From assembly GCA_903772945.1 (NCBI GenBank), contig CAICTM010000009.1, positions 1 to 64,000 of the forward strand: a stretch of 64,000 bases of DNA. The letters run 5' to 3'. This stretch comes from Seminavis robusta. Taxonomy: Eukaryota > Bacillariophyta > Bacillariophyceae > Naviculales > Naviculaceae. The translations under genes and the position numbers were made by a program. How positions within the stretch are numbered: position 1 is the stretch's first letter; each line of letters opens with the position of its first letter. Below are positions 54,266-64,000 of the stretch, one piece after another. The notes under the pieces are model-generated. The model saw nothing but the letters and a program-made list of their open reading frames with translations. It searched no databases and was not told the origin of the DNA.

Positions 54266-57200
54266 ATGTTGAGCAAGCTACAAGTCAAGTCGTTGCTGGC
54301 AGGTCCCCTCGAGGATTTTATCAATCCGTTGGCAATGCCGTCGATTGTTTCGTTTGAGAATAATGGTTTTCGGTCCTTTACATTCGACAAGGCTCTGTCG
54401 GAACATCACGTCAAGGCCATGGAGGCTCTGCTGGATCCTGACTATATGAAGAACGAAGAGCAAAAGTTGATGGACTTGTCGCCTCTGATCCAGCAGTTCA
54501 AACAAGCCGTGGAGTCACAAGACCCTAAAGAAGTGAAGAATGCTCAACTGGCATGTTTGGCTTCTGCCATTTTCCATTGGCTTGCCACTGACCTCGTCGA
54601 GTCTGCCCAATTGGGCTTTCGACGAGCGCAAGCTGCCGAAAAGGAACGCTTCCTGGAATTGCTTGACCAAGGTGATCCTCTCTATCTTGTGCTACACGCA
54701 GATGATGTTCGCTCGTACGAAGAAACTGCTAATGCTTTGCAGAACATCTTTGCCCCGTCACCATCTGAAGACGGAACAAGGAACTGGAGCCCGGCCCTGT
54801 TTTACTTTGAAAATATTTCGGAGATGCGGCAGCTGGCCAAAACCTTACAAGCCACAGGAGAGTTGGTCGTGCAAGGCAACTTGGAGATCTTGGCCCGAGA
54901 AATGGAACTCAAAACTGTTGTACCATACCTGACGGAACAGGCCAAGGCCCAGGGGTCTTCCGAGGGTGAGCTCGAGGCTGGTGTGAACAAACTCTTGGAC
55001 AACATGGCCAAAAACCCCGATCTACATGACGATATTGCCAGAGGACTCGTGCACATGACCACCGAGATGGAAAAGCACTGGCTCCATGGAAGAATCATGA
55101 CTCGTGCCGAGCTTTATCTGGAGCAGCAGGCCATTGCCTTGGTTCAGTGGCTGCAGATCTTAGCGGACGATGAAGATCCTAACTTTTGTCTAGTCATGGC
55201 ACATTCGCTTCGTCAAGAACAACACCTTGTACCTCTCCTGCAAGAAGACTTTTCCTTGGGACCACGTTTTACGAAGCCTTGGCATCAACTTTTGACCACA
55301 ATCACCAAAAAGGCATCACCGGACTTTTCCTTGAAGCTTGGTCGATCGTACATGGCAGTCTACGATACTTTGATCGAGCAGTATGCTATTCAAGGCCGTG
55401 GAGTTCAGGCACACAGTGTTTTTGGTTTGTCGGAACACTTCTTGTCCAATACGGACTGTGTTCAGGATCTCATTGACAATCACTCTCTGTTACCACGCTT
55501 GTCCCAATGGATTGCTGACTATGTCAAGCGTGATGGACACCAGGAACCTTGGAAGCGTCTCGAGTCCGAAGAGTATGTGACACTCAAGTATGATCGATAC
55601 AGCCCAATCCTGACCGATGTCGATCATCTCTCCAAGTTGGAATGTTTCACAAGTCGAATTGAATGCCCTTTACTCAAAGGCGTCGCGGACATTATGGTAC
55701 ACAATGCCAGCGGACAGAGCTGCTGCAATACAATGGAAAAGGATTATGAAAAGGCAATCCTGGAATATTCCGATGCGCTGGATCTCACTGTTTCACATCT
55801 TGGCCAAGATCATCCATTGGCCGTGGCATGGCAATACAGTATTGGCTGGTGTATCTACGGCAAGGGAGATCACCCGGCGGCTCTGGAAAAGTTCGGGGAG
55901 GCACTCGAACTATCCAAAACAGCTTTGGGATATCTTACAAACCCATTAACGGCAACCATACAAGTTGATATTGGGCGAGTCCACTCCAGCCTTGGCGACT
56001 ACGGAACTTCCTTGGCGGCTCACGAAGCTGCGTTGTCCCTCAGGGAGAAAGTACTGGGTGATAGCCATATCGAGACGGCCAGGTCATACTGCGAAGTAGC
56101 CGGTGTGCTCCGACGCCAGGGCGCAGCCGACAACGACGGACGACATGTTGCTTTGTACCGCCAGGCCCTGGATGTGTTCGAAAAGGAACCAAACTTGGCG
56201 GGTGAGACAGCTAGCATCATGAGTCTTCTTGCTGCTGCTTTAGCAGAGCAGGGTGATCATAGCGGCGCCATCGAGCAGCATCGCAAGGCTCTCACACTTT
56301 GCGTGTCAATTCACGGAGAGGATCACTTGGAGACAGCCAACATACATGGCAACCTTGCAAACGCCCTCAAAGATGCGGGTGACTTCGAGGGTGCAATGAC
56401 AGAGTATAGAGCCGGTCTCCAGATTCGACGATCATGTCTTGATGCCAGCAATCCGGCTATTGGAACATCTCTCAATAACATTGGCTTGTTGCTACATGAA
56501 AATGGGCGGTATGACGAAGCTTTAGTGGAGCTCAAAAAGGCAATTGACATCTATGTGTCGTCCCTTGGACCAGACCACCCCGAAACTGCAAATGCCCACT
56601 TCAACTGCGGTCTTGTTCTTTGGAAGCTGCAGATGCACGACGAATCGCTGGCAGAACATAGAACGGCGCTGGCAGCGTATTCGTCTTCCGGCAATGAGCC
56701 AGGGATTGCCAAGACACTCGATGAAATTGGGTGGGCTCTGATCGAGATGGAAGATTTGGATGCTGCCTTGACAGAATACCAAAAACTGTATACTGTCCGC
56801 TTGTCAATGTTGGGGGAAGATCACCCCGATACGATGGAAGTCAAACAGATCGTTTTGGATTTGCGTGGAGAAGTCCCTGCGATTTCCAACGAAATAGATG
56901 CTGAGCAGGACGACGGTAGCGCCACAACTGTTGACGCAACTGTGGACACAGATCAAGTGGAAGTTGTGGATTCGGACAAGGACCTTCTTGGCGTCAGTGT
57001 TCACCATCTGCAGCATGGGCTATTGCATGAGGTCAAAGAAGCTGGGCTGAGCCGTGAATCCAAAATCTATGAGATTGAAGACCTCCGGTATCCAGCGCAC
57101 GGAGTGATTCGGAGAAAGGGTGCATCAGTGACTTGCCCCATTGATGGCCAACTAGGTGCCTCTTATGTCCATTCTTTGGGCGACGATCCTGACAAGGTGG

Positions 57201-60200
57201 GGCCGTCACATTTTATGATTTCGTATTCTTGGGGTTATTGCATAGGAGACATTGTGGATACTCTTGTGAGCTACTGTGATGAGCAGAACAGGGACCCAAA
57301 GTCAACCTACATATGGATCTGTTGCCTCTGCGTCAATCAACACAGAGTGCAGGGCGAAGACGTCTTGCCGGATGAGTTAGCCTCCATCTTTGGGAGGCGT
57401 GTGACCGGAATTGGTCACGTTCTGTCGATGATTACGCCCTGGAAGGAGCCGGAAAACCTAGGCCGAATTTGGTGCGTGTTCGAGTTGTTCAAGGCCCACA
57501 CAATGGGCTGCGAAGTCACCATTGTCATGCCTGCAAAGGAAAAGGTGTCCTTGGAGAGCGATTTACTCGGAGATGAGCCTGGGAGTGGAGTGGAGTTGCT
57601 ATATGGAGCCATTGCCAAAACGAAAATCGAAGAAGCATCTACCAGCAAGGTTGCCGATCGCATTGCAATTCTGGGATGGGTAGAAGAACATCTTGGCTAT
57701 TCCGAGTTGAATCGGCAGGTAAATCAATTCATTCGCCACAGTATCCACAGTATCATTGCATCGATATTTGAAGCAAAGACAGCCCAACTTCTTCTTTCAC
57801 CAGGCTCAAATGATGGGAACTTTCTAGATTTTGCCAGGTGCTGCATGAAGGTGGGAGAGCTCATGGCGAGAGACGGCCGATCGAGCTTTGCCAGTCGCGT
57901 TTTTGAGCTGGGCCGGCAAGTATCTGAGAAGGTGGACATTGAGAAGGCACGGGCGGAAGCGGTAGACGACCTCTTGGGCTATTCACCGGAAACCATCGAG
58001 TGTGCACTTGCAAAGGTGGCCATGGAGGAAGTAAACGCCCGTATACTATCTGCTAGCGTCCAAATGCAGAGTGGGGAGCTCGAAGGAGCCATAACGGAAT
58101 TTCTTGCTGCTTTCGATATCTACGAGTCACAGCCTGTACTGCAAAGCCGCGAATTCTGTACGAAGCACAGCAACGTCGGCGCTGCTTGCCTTGGCGGCAT
58201 TGGATTGGCATGGCGCATCATTGGTTCACTTGAGTTTGCTTTGAAGTTCTTTCGAGCCGCCGTGTCTGAGCAAGAACGTGTGTTCGGAGACGCACTCGAA
58301 AGAGAACATCTCGAGGCAATCGTATTGTACAAAAAGAATATAGGTGAAATACTCGAAGAACTTGGCGAAACTGACAATGCCCAATTGGAGTATCAAGAGT
58401 GCTTATCGAGCACGGTTGGGGGTGACAAGAGGGACGCTTCGGACCTCGTCGATACTGGGGGTCTGCGAGTAAAGCTTGGCGATTTGGACGGCGCGTTAAA
58501 GGCATTCATGGAGGCTCTAGCAATCTGCGAGTCGGAAAATCGAGACCAGGATCTCCAAGCAGCGCAGATACACTTGGAAGTTGCCCGGGTGTTGGAACAG
58601 AAAGGGGACTTTGCTGGAAGCCTACAATCGTTTGAGAAAGCATTGACGATAAAGCGGATTCTCTACGGAGAAGAGCACAGCGAAGTCGCTACAATCTACA
58701 TCGACATTGGGTCCCTTCAGGAAAGCCACGACCGCCATGATGACGCTTTGGCGTCGTTCGGAAAGTCGCTGGACGTTATGGAAGCACCAAAGTACGCCGA
58801 TTATCCTCAACTGGCTTGTGCCGTTGCTCACAAGCGAATCGGCTTCCTGCTGGAGAAACAGGGCGACTTGGAGGCAGCAGCGAAGAGTTTCGCAATAGCG
58901 TCTTCCATCAACCAAAAGCTGGGGAGGATTTCAATCGATGGCGATGGCGTTGGTTCCTCTGACGTCCCTACGGCGTGTGCCCTGGAACAATCGCGTCCTC
59001 CCTGTACCCACTATGAACGCAACTGTACCATGATTGCACCTTGCTGTGGTGCCGCCTTTGGCTGTCGCATCTGCCATGATGAATGCCCCAACCTGCCCCC
59101 CAAAATGGAACTGCAGTCGGCTTGTTACAAGGAGTCTTAAGAATCAGATTATTCTTAAGAATCAGGAAAAAATCTTTGGAAAATTATGATTCTTAAGAAT
59201 CAAATACTGGGTAGACAAGGATTCTTAAGAATCAGACTATTCTTAAGAATCAGAATTTTCCAGATTCTTGGAAATTGATGATTCTTAAGAATAGCAAATG
59301 ATTCTTAAGAATCAGTTTTTTCAAAATCAGATTCTTAAGAAAAAGCTAGATAATTCTTAAGAATCAGCAATGAAAAATGCTGATTCTTAAGAATCATTGA
59401 ATGGAATTTGCTGATTCTTAAGAATCCTCTCCAAATTATGATGATTCTTAAGAATCCTCAATGCAAATATGCTGAATCTTGGGAATACTTGTAAAAATCA
59501 AGAAAGACTCCATTGCAATGGTTTTGGTATGCACTAATGCATCATTACAAGACTTGTCTTATCAGCAAACATTGTTGTTGGTTAGCAGATAGTATCAGGG
59601 GATAGCATTGCTAGCTATGAAGCCCATATTGCTAGTATATTAGTAAAGGTTGCATACTGGGTGCCTGATGATTCTTAAGAATCAGCAAAAAGAACAAAAT
59701 GATTCTTAAGAATCCCCATTCTCCAGATTCCTCACACCAGGCTTCACTTTCCAGCACTACGGAAGAGCAGGATACACATCACAACATTGATCGCTTTGCA
59801 GTGAAGGAGATTATTTGTCGAGTGTGCTCTGCTCGACAGTCCAGTAAAACGTAAGACAAGTTCGAGCTGGCCCTGGTCTTTGGTGGCTGATGATGCGATT
59901 GTATCTATCTGCCATTGTGATTCTTTCGGGGAGAGCAAAGGGTTCTCACTCTCGTGCATTGTTTTCCTTTCAGAAACAACTGTATCAAGTGTGGCATCCA
60001 GTTTGGAGAATACCACTGCAGCGTCTGCAATTTGTGGACGAGCCAGGAGAAACAGCCTTTTCACTGTGCTGGCTGTGGATTTTGTCGCGTGGGCGGAGCC
60101 GAGAACTTTCACCACTGTCACGATTGTGCCATGTGCATTCGTCAAAGTGACTACGCCAGCCACAAGTGCCAAAACGACAAGTACAAATCCAATTGTCCTG

Positions 60201-60508
60201 TTTGTCAGAAATGGCTCTTCAATTCCTTAGGTGACTTGCATGAAATGTCCTGCTGTGGGCACCCGATTCATTTGGAATGCTTTCAGCAACTACCGGACTC
60301 TTCTACTTGCCCCGTGTGCCTGTGCCAACCACAAGGCACCCAAGCGCAACCAGAGAGCGATCAGACGGTGGATCTTCTGACACAGTTCCGTGTCCTCGTG
60401 TCAAATCCTACCTTGGAAGTGTCTACGGTGAGCTACTTTCTGGAACTCTGCAAGAAGGATGTGGAAGCAGCGGTAGCGTTGTATCTATCACAGAGCCAAG
60501 ATATGTAA
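54266..60508 (+). CDS. TPR / TIR-like / CHY-RING (RCHY1-type) fusion protein
   Basis: Exon 54266 to about 59115, exon about 59755-59850 and exon 59974-60508 give about 1,826 residues. Residues 1-480 are helical and unrecognised. Kinesin-light-chain-like TPRs fill about 490-870 and 1270-1545. Between them, at about 980-1090, is a TIR-like domain: HFMISYSWG, YIWICCLCVNQH, GRIWCVFELFKAHTMG. From about 1580 comes a CHY zinc finger: CTHYERNC, APCCGAAFGCRICHDE, then in the next exon NIDRFAVKEIICRVC. A CTCHY finger follows: CIKCGIQFGEYHCSVC, HCAGCGFCRVGGAENFHHC. Last are a RING (CPVCQKW...CCGHPIHLECF...CPVC) and a UBA-like end. RCHY1 is a ubiquitin ligase. The long intron join (weak GTCGGC donor) is inferred from frame and family continuity. 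Confidence 0.75.
59136..59717. repeat. Array of GATTCTTAAGAATC palindromes
   Basis: About 14-15 copies of a perfect or near-perfect palindrome ATTCTTAAGAAT, spaced irregularly (about 20-60 bp; one 190-bp gap at 59470-59665). All lie within the presumed large intron of the TPR/RCHY gene. The first copy overlaps the stop codon that would end the unspliced frame. Confidence 0.9.
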
Positions 60509-61705
60509 TCTACCGTACGGTATGGATTGGTTTGGTGTCGAGAACAGAGTAAAGGTACCGTCACCACTTCCAAGCCCGGGTCACTTTTCTACCCGAACAG
60601 AATTTTATTAAGTACATGTATCCGCTAGCTAGCGATACAGTACCGGTACAGTAACTGAAAGAAGCTGCCAACTGCTAAAAATGGTATGAAATCATGGTTT
60701 TTCCTTGAAAAGACTTGCGTAAAAGTTGGGTGTTGGGTGTTTAAGTGTTGGGTGACTCTTTTTTCCTTGTCGATCGGACAACCTTTTTGTATCTTAAGTC
60801 CTATGCATAAGCCTTATATAAAAATGTGCACCTGTGCACCCTGCATGAAGTGTGTTCTTTCTCTGCTCTCCGAAAATTTGGACTCTATATGCGTTTGGAA
60901 AGCTTCTTGGTTGAAATAATGAATGAGCAAGTGACGGTTTAACGTATCGCGGATTCTTTTAGAGAATTCAAACGAAAGTTTAACGTCCAGGTTTGATCAT
61001 CTAATTCTCAGGGTTGAAAGAGCACGAAATTGAGACGGTTTCTTTGTCTCTGTGACTTTCTGCTCTTAATAAAACAGTAGCCCTATGCCCTATGGCAACC
61101 CTCATACACTACACGAGGCACAAGGCTACTTAATGGATGTCGGACTCTTGTGACTGTGCGAAGAATTGCGACGCTGTATGAGTGTGTGTATAGTAAAATA
61201 GTAGACCTTTTTGTAATTCCTCATACAGCACCGGTACCACCATGCATGGTGAACAGCGTACATGTAGCGCTCGTGCGTGAGAGGTGAGATTGCCATGAAC
61301 GATGGCGGACCAAAAAGAAAAGCACAGGACCCTCAAACCGAGCCTTCTTCCTTGAAAACAAAAAGTGGACCGCATAATAATTGATTGCCTTTACGTTGTT
61401 GAGTTGTGTTGCGTTGTGTGTTGTGGACTGCCATGGCGACAAACCCGTAAGAGAGTGTTAGAAACAAGAGAGAGCGAGAGAGAGAGAAAAGAGAGGATAG
61501 GTGAACTTACAATAGCCCCGTGCTACTAGAGCTAACCAGGTCACCAGATCACGATTTGATTGAGACTTGCACAGTTGGTGCACTTTAGCGGAACAGGGAG
61601 TCCTTCCAGTCAAGACGAGACATCCACATCATCACCAGCTAGCATCTCTATTTACACAAGAAAGAAAGAGACGCAGCTCATTCATTTTTGGTCAAGAAAG
61701 ACAAG
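60509..61705. other. Intergenic 1.2 kb
   Basis: Two AT-rich stretches and a GAGAGAGCGAGAGAGAGAG run near 61469-61490, just upstream of the next gene. No gene seen. Confidence 0.45.
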
Positions 61706-64000
61706 ATGGCCGCTGCGAGCGCTTCCGTCGAAGATGATGACTTGTTGACTCAGTTGCGTCAATTGACGAATGATCCCAACTTGGACGAAGAGACGGGAAA
61801 GTTCTTCTTGGAGATGTGTGCAGGAGACCTCGAGAAGGCAGCCGAATTCTACAAAGAGCAACAGCCAGCTCCGGCTCCAGCGCCTCCTCCGGCAGTGCCG
61901 TCTCGTCAAACGAGTGGTACGACAGCAACGGGCATGAGTACTACTACTACTACTGGACTGAGTGCTACTCGCATGAGCATGAGTATGAGTAGTGGCAGTG
62001 CCAGTGCCAGTGCGGGTAGTAGAAGACGAACGTCTACCGTGTCGGCCATTCCCAAGAACATCAACGCGACGGTACGACGATTGGAGCCTGGCATGAGCAT
62101 GAGCATGAGCATGGGCAACAGCAGCAGTCACACCATTGGCAGTGGCGCTGAACCAGGAGTGGGCTTAGTCACGGGACGACGCAATCGAGGATTCGCCAAC
62201 AACGTAGAACTCCTGGGGTCGGCTGCGGAATTCGAATTCCTCAATCAGGCAACCACCAATCCATACACAAGTCCTCCCGCGCCCAACAAAACCGTCAACG
62301 TAGATGTCTACGGATTCTCCTCTCCTGGGGCCTTTCATGAATACCAAGATGGATCCGATGGCATGTACGCCAGAGAACGGAGAGAATCTGCCGTCAGCAA
62401 TAACAACAATAACAACAGAAGATCCAGTGCCTTGAATCCTCCCATCGAACCACTCCTCGCGTCCAATCATAGACCCGTTCGAAGAGTCCACACCGGAAAC
62501 GATGCACCCAACAAGAGACCATCAGGATCACTACACCGACAACGACAAGATAGATCCAACTCCAATTCGCCTACACCGGGACTCATTTCGGCAGATCCAA
62601 GAAGAAGGGCTCATTCACCTCCTCGAAATCGTCCATCACACATTACTAGTAGTCACTCGCACCACAACAGCAATCACAACAACTCACAGACGCGCTTGAG
62701 TACCGTAAGTGCACTCACCGATTACGATAGTATGGTCAGCAGCAGTCGACTCTACGATGATGAGGATGCTGATGATCGGAAGAAACCTGCCCCCAGTCGA
62801 AACGAAGGATCGCTCGACCACAGCGATCGAGATTGGACCGGAAGAAGTTTGCTCTATGCCGACAGTAGACATCGCATGAGTACGGCCAGTACCCTGTCGG
62901 CATTCTCCGATGAAATGGGAGTCAGTCAAAGCTCACTCATGACCGACGACAATGAATTCCTCAAGGATCACGATCAGCCCAAAAAGAGAGCTCCCGATTA
63001 CCACAACAATCACAACAATCATCATATTGATGGCTTTGACTACGACGACGGCGATCTCAACAATGATGATATTATTGGCAACTCCAATTGCAGTTCGTCT
63101 TCCCGTAGAAGGGTCAGCACGAGAAATTACGCCGTCGAACCATGCTCCAAGCAAATTATTACCGGACAGAATGAAGATATCGAAATGATGCGAATTGTCC
63201 AACGCATTGCCATGGAGGAAGACACCAGCATGTCCAGTCTGGGAGACGATTTTTCCGATTCAAATCTCGTAGGTTTGGGAGGAAAGAGAATTTCCCACAG
63301 CAGTTCGTCTTCGGGTGCTACATGTACAGGCAGACGAGATTCCAGTGCTCGTAGAGTCTCGGCGGCCATGATGACGCCCTCCGAACCAACCATTACCGAA
63401 GAAACGGAGCATTCGGGTGCCTTGGATACTTCCTCGGCTGCTTCGACAGATAGACCAGATCCACCCGGGGATACCATCAACACGCCCTGGCTCTATGATC
63501 ACAGCAACAGCAGCATCAACAACAGCAACAGCAACAATTCCAAAAGCGGCAAGGCCAAAATGACGCGTGCCACGCGGCCTGGGGCTGTCAGCATGGCGAT
63601 GAATGGAACCAGTAGTGAACCGCTACTGGGAAAAGTCAAACGAGCACCCGCCACTCAGCCAGGTGTCGTCAGTGTCGTAGGTAGTGCCGCCACAGAACCA
63701 CAACATGGCAAGGGAAGGAGACTAACCCAAGCCACTCGTCCGGGAGCTGTCAACGTGAGTGTAACCGAGGTTCAGGAACCAGGAACACTTTCGCCGTCAT
63801 CACCATCACCGCGGGAAGCGGTGATGGATATTGACGATATCAACCAAAATTCCCTCTCGTCCATTCCAGTGCCTCCTCTCCTCCCACTGTCACAAAAACA
63901 ACAAGGCAAAGCAAGACGGACAACTCCGGCGACGAGACCCGGTGCCGTCAGTGTTCCAGCATCAGACGAAGACTTGACTTCCCACCACGATTCCTCCAAC
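61706..64000 (+). CDS. Large low-complexity protein with N-terminal UBA-like domain, partial
   Basis: The frame opens at ATG 61706 and runs without a stop off the right edge (765 codons visible), so the gene is incomplete here. Residues 1-50 (DDLLTQLRQLTNDPNLDEE, FFLEMCAGDLEKAAEFYKEQ) form a helical UBA-like domain almost matching the C-terminus of the neighbouring TPR/RCHY protein. The rest is disordered: Pro/Ala, Met-Ser tracts (MSMSMS), His/Asn, Ser/Arg. Near the edge are four copies of a short repeat, RATRPGAVSM, PATQPGVVSV, QATRPGAVNV, PATRPGAVSV (starting about 63568, 63646, 63730 and 63922). Function unknown; adaptor-like binding through the UBA-like domain is an inference. Confidence 0.8.
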   Translation, partial: MAAASASVEDDDLLTQLRQLTNDPNLDEETGKFFLEMCAGDLEKAAEFYKEQQPAPAPAPPPAVPSRQTSGTTATGMSTTTTTGLSATRMSMSMSSGSASASAGSRRRTSTVSAIPKNINATVRRLEPGMSMSMSMGNSSSHTIGSGAEPGVGLVTGRRNRGFANNVELLGSAAEFEFLNQATTNPYTSPPAPNKTVNVDVYGFSSPGAFHEYQDGSDGMYARERRESAVSNNNNNNRRSSALNPPIEPLLASNHRPVRRVHTGNDAPNKRPSGSLHRQRQDRSNSNSPTPGLISADPRRRAHSPPRNRPSHITSSHSHHNSNHNNSQTRLSTVSALTDYDSMVSSSRLYDDEDADDRKKPAPSRNEGSLDHSDRDWTGRSLLYADSRHRMSTASTLSAFSDEMGVSQSSLMTDDNEFLKDHDQPKKRAPDYHNNHNNHHIDGFDYDDGDLNNDDIIGNSNCSSSSRRRVSTRNYAVEPCSKQIITGQNEDIEMMRIVQRIAMEEDTSMSSLGDDFSDSNLVGLGGKRISHSSSSSGATCTGRRDSSARRVSAAMMTPSEPTITEETEHSGALDTSSAASTDRPDPPGDTINTPWLYDHSNSSINNSNSNNSKSGKAKMTRATRPGAVSMAMNGTSSEPLLGKVKRAPATQPGVVSVVGSAATEPQHGKGRRLTQATRPGAVNVSVTEVQEPGTLSPSSPSPREAVMDIDDINQNSLSSIPVPPLLPLSQKQQGKARRTTPATRPGAVSVPASDEDLTSHHDSSN

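Overview
The window reads as nuclear DNA of a photosynthetic heterokont, most likely a pennate diatom. Three genes (zeaxanthin epoxidase, a chloroplast-type SRP54 and a Der/EngA GTPase) start with a signal peptide followed by an A-F junction (SLA|FVN, VYA|FSL, VEA|FLP). That is the ASAFAP-type presequence that sends proteins into the four-membrane secondary plastid. Introns are few and short with GT-AG ends, intergenic DNA is AT-richer than coding DNA, and it is sprinkled with TAGCTAGCTA and ACCGGTACC microsatellites. No species is claimed.

Layout: 1-1640 is a decayed, unrecognised coding remnant. 1.8-12 kb holds a QueH-like epoxyqueuosine reductase (+), a dynamin-family GTPase (-) interrupted by an odd 132-bp insert, a small bacterial-type protein (-), a secreted alpha/beta-hydrolase-like protein lacking its catalytic serine (+), and a cyclic-nucleotide-dependent protein kinase (-). 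13-19 kb holds an RBR E3 ubiquitin ligase and a pentameric-ligand-gated-channel-like membrane protein with a C-terminal SAM-like domain (both -). 19.4-26 kb is one gene for a ~2,170-residue chorein-like protein with an exact 930-bp internal tandem duplication. 27-31.7 kb is a 13-exon gene for a secreted protein with two kringle domains and nine Cys-rich repeats. 31.7-35.3 kb is gene-poor and carries a 0.5-kb minisatellite.

The plastid genes follow: ZEP (+), cpSRP54 (-), a CRAL-TRIO-like protein (+), and a zinc-finger protein (+). The otherwise empty 44.4-48.6 kb interval holds two tRNA-Pro(AGG) genes on the minus strand. Each is interrupted in the T-stem by a GTAAGT...AG insert of 73 or 114 nt, and removing it restores a 72-nt cloverleaf. 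Then come a LITAF-type membrane protein (-), an ARM-repeat protein (-), the plastid Der GTPase (+), and a very large gene (+) that appears to fuse TPR blocks, a TIR-like domain and a complete RCHY1-type CHY/RING ubiquitin ligase across an intron packed with GATTCTTAAGAATC palindromes. The last gene (+) runs off the right edge; its N-terminal helical domain matches the C-terminus of its left neighbour.

The genes look like independent units, not an operon-like system. The recurrent themes are plastid biogenesis and photoprotection (ZEP, cpSRP54, Der), ubiquitin ligases (RBR, RCHY1-like) and secreted or cell-surface multidomain proteins. The strongest candidates for something undescribed are the T-arm intron tRNAs, the TIR-TPR-RCHY fusion, the kringle protein and the dynamin insert. 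Exon boundaries were read by eye from frame continuity and splice signals; none is supported by transcripts here.
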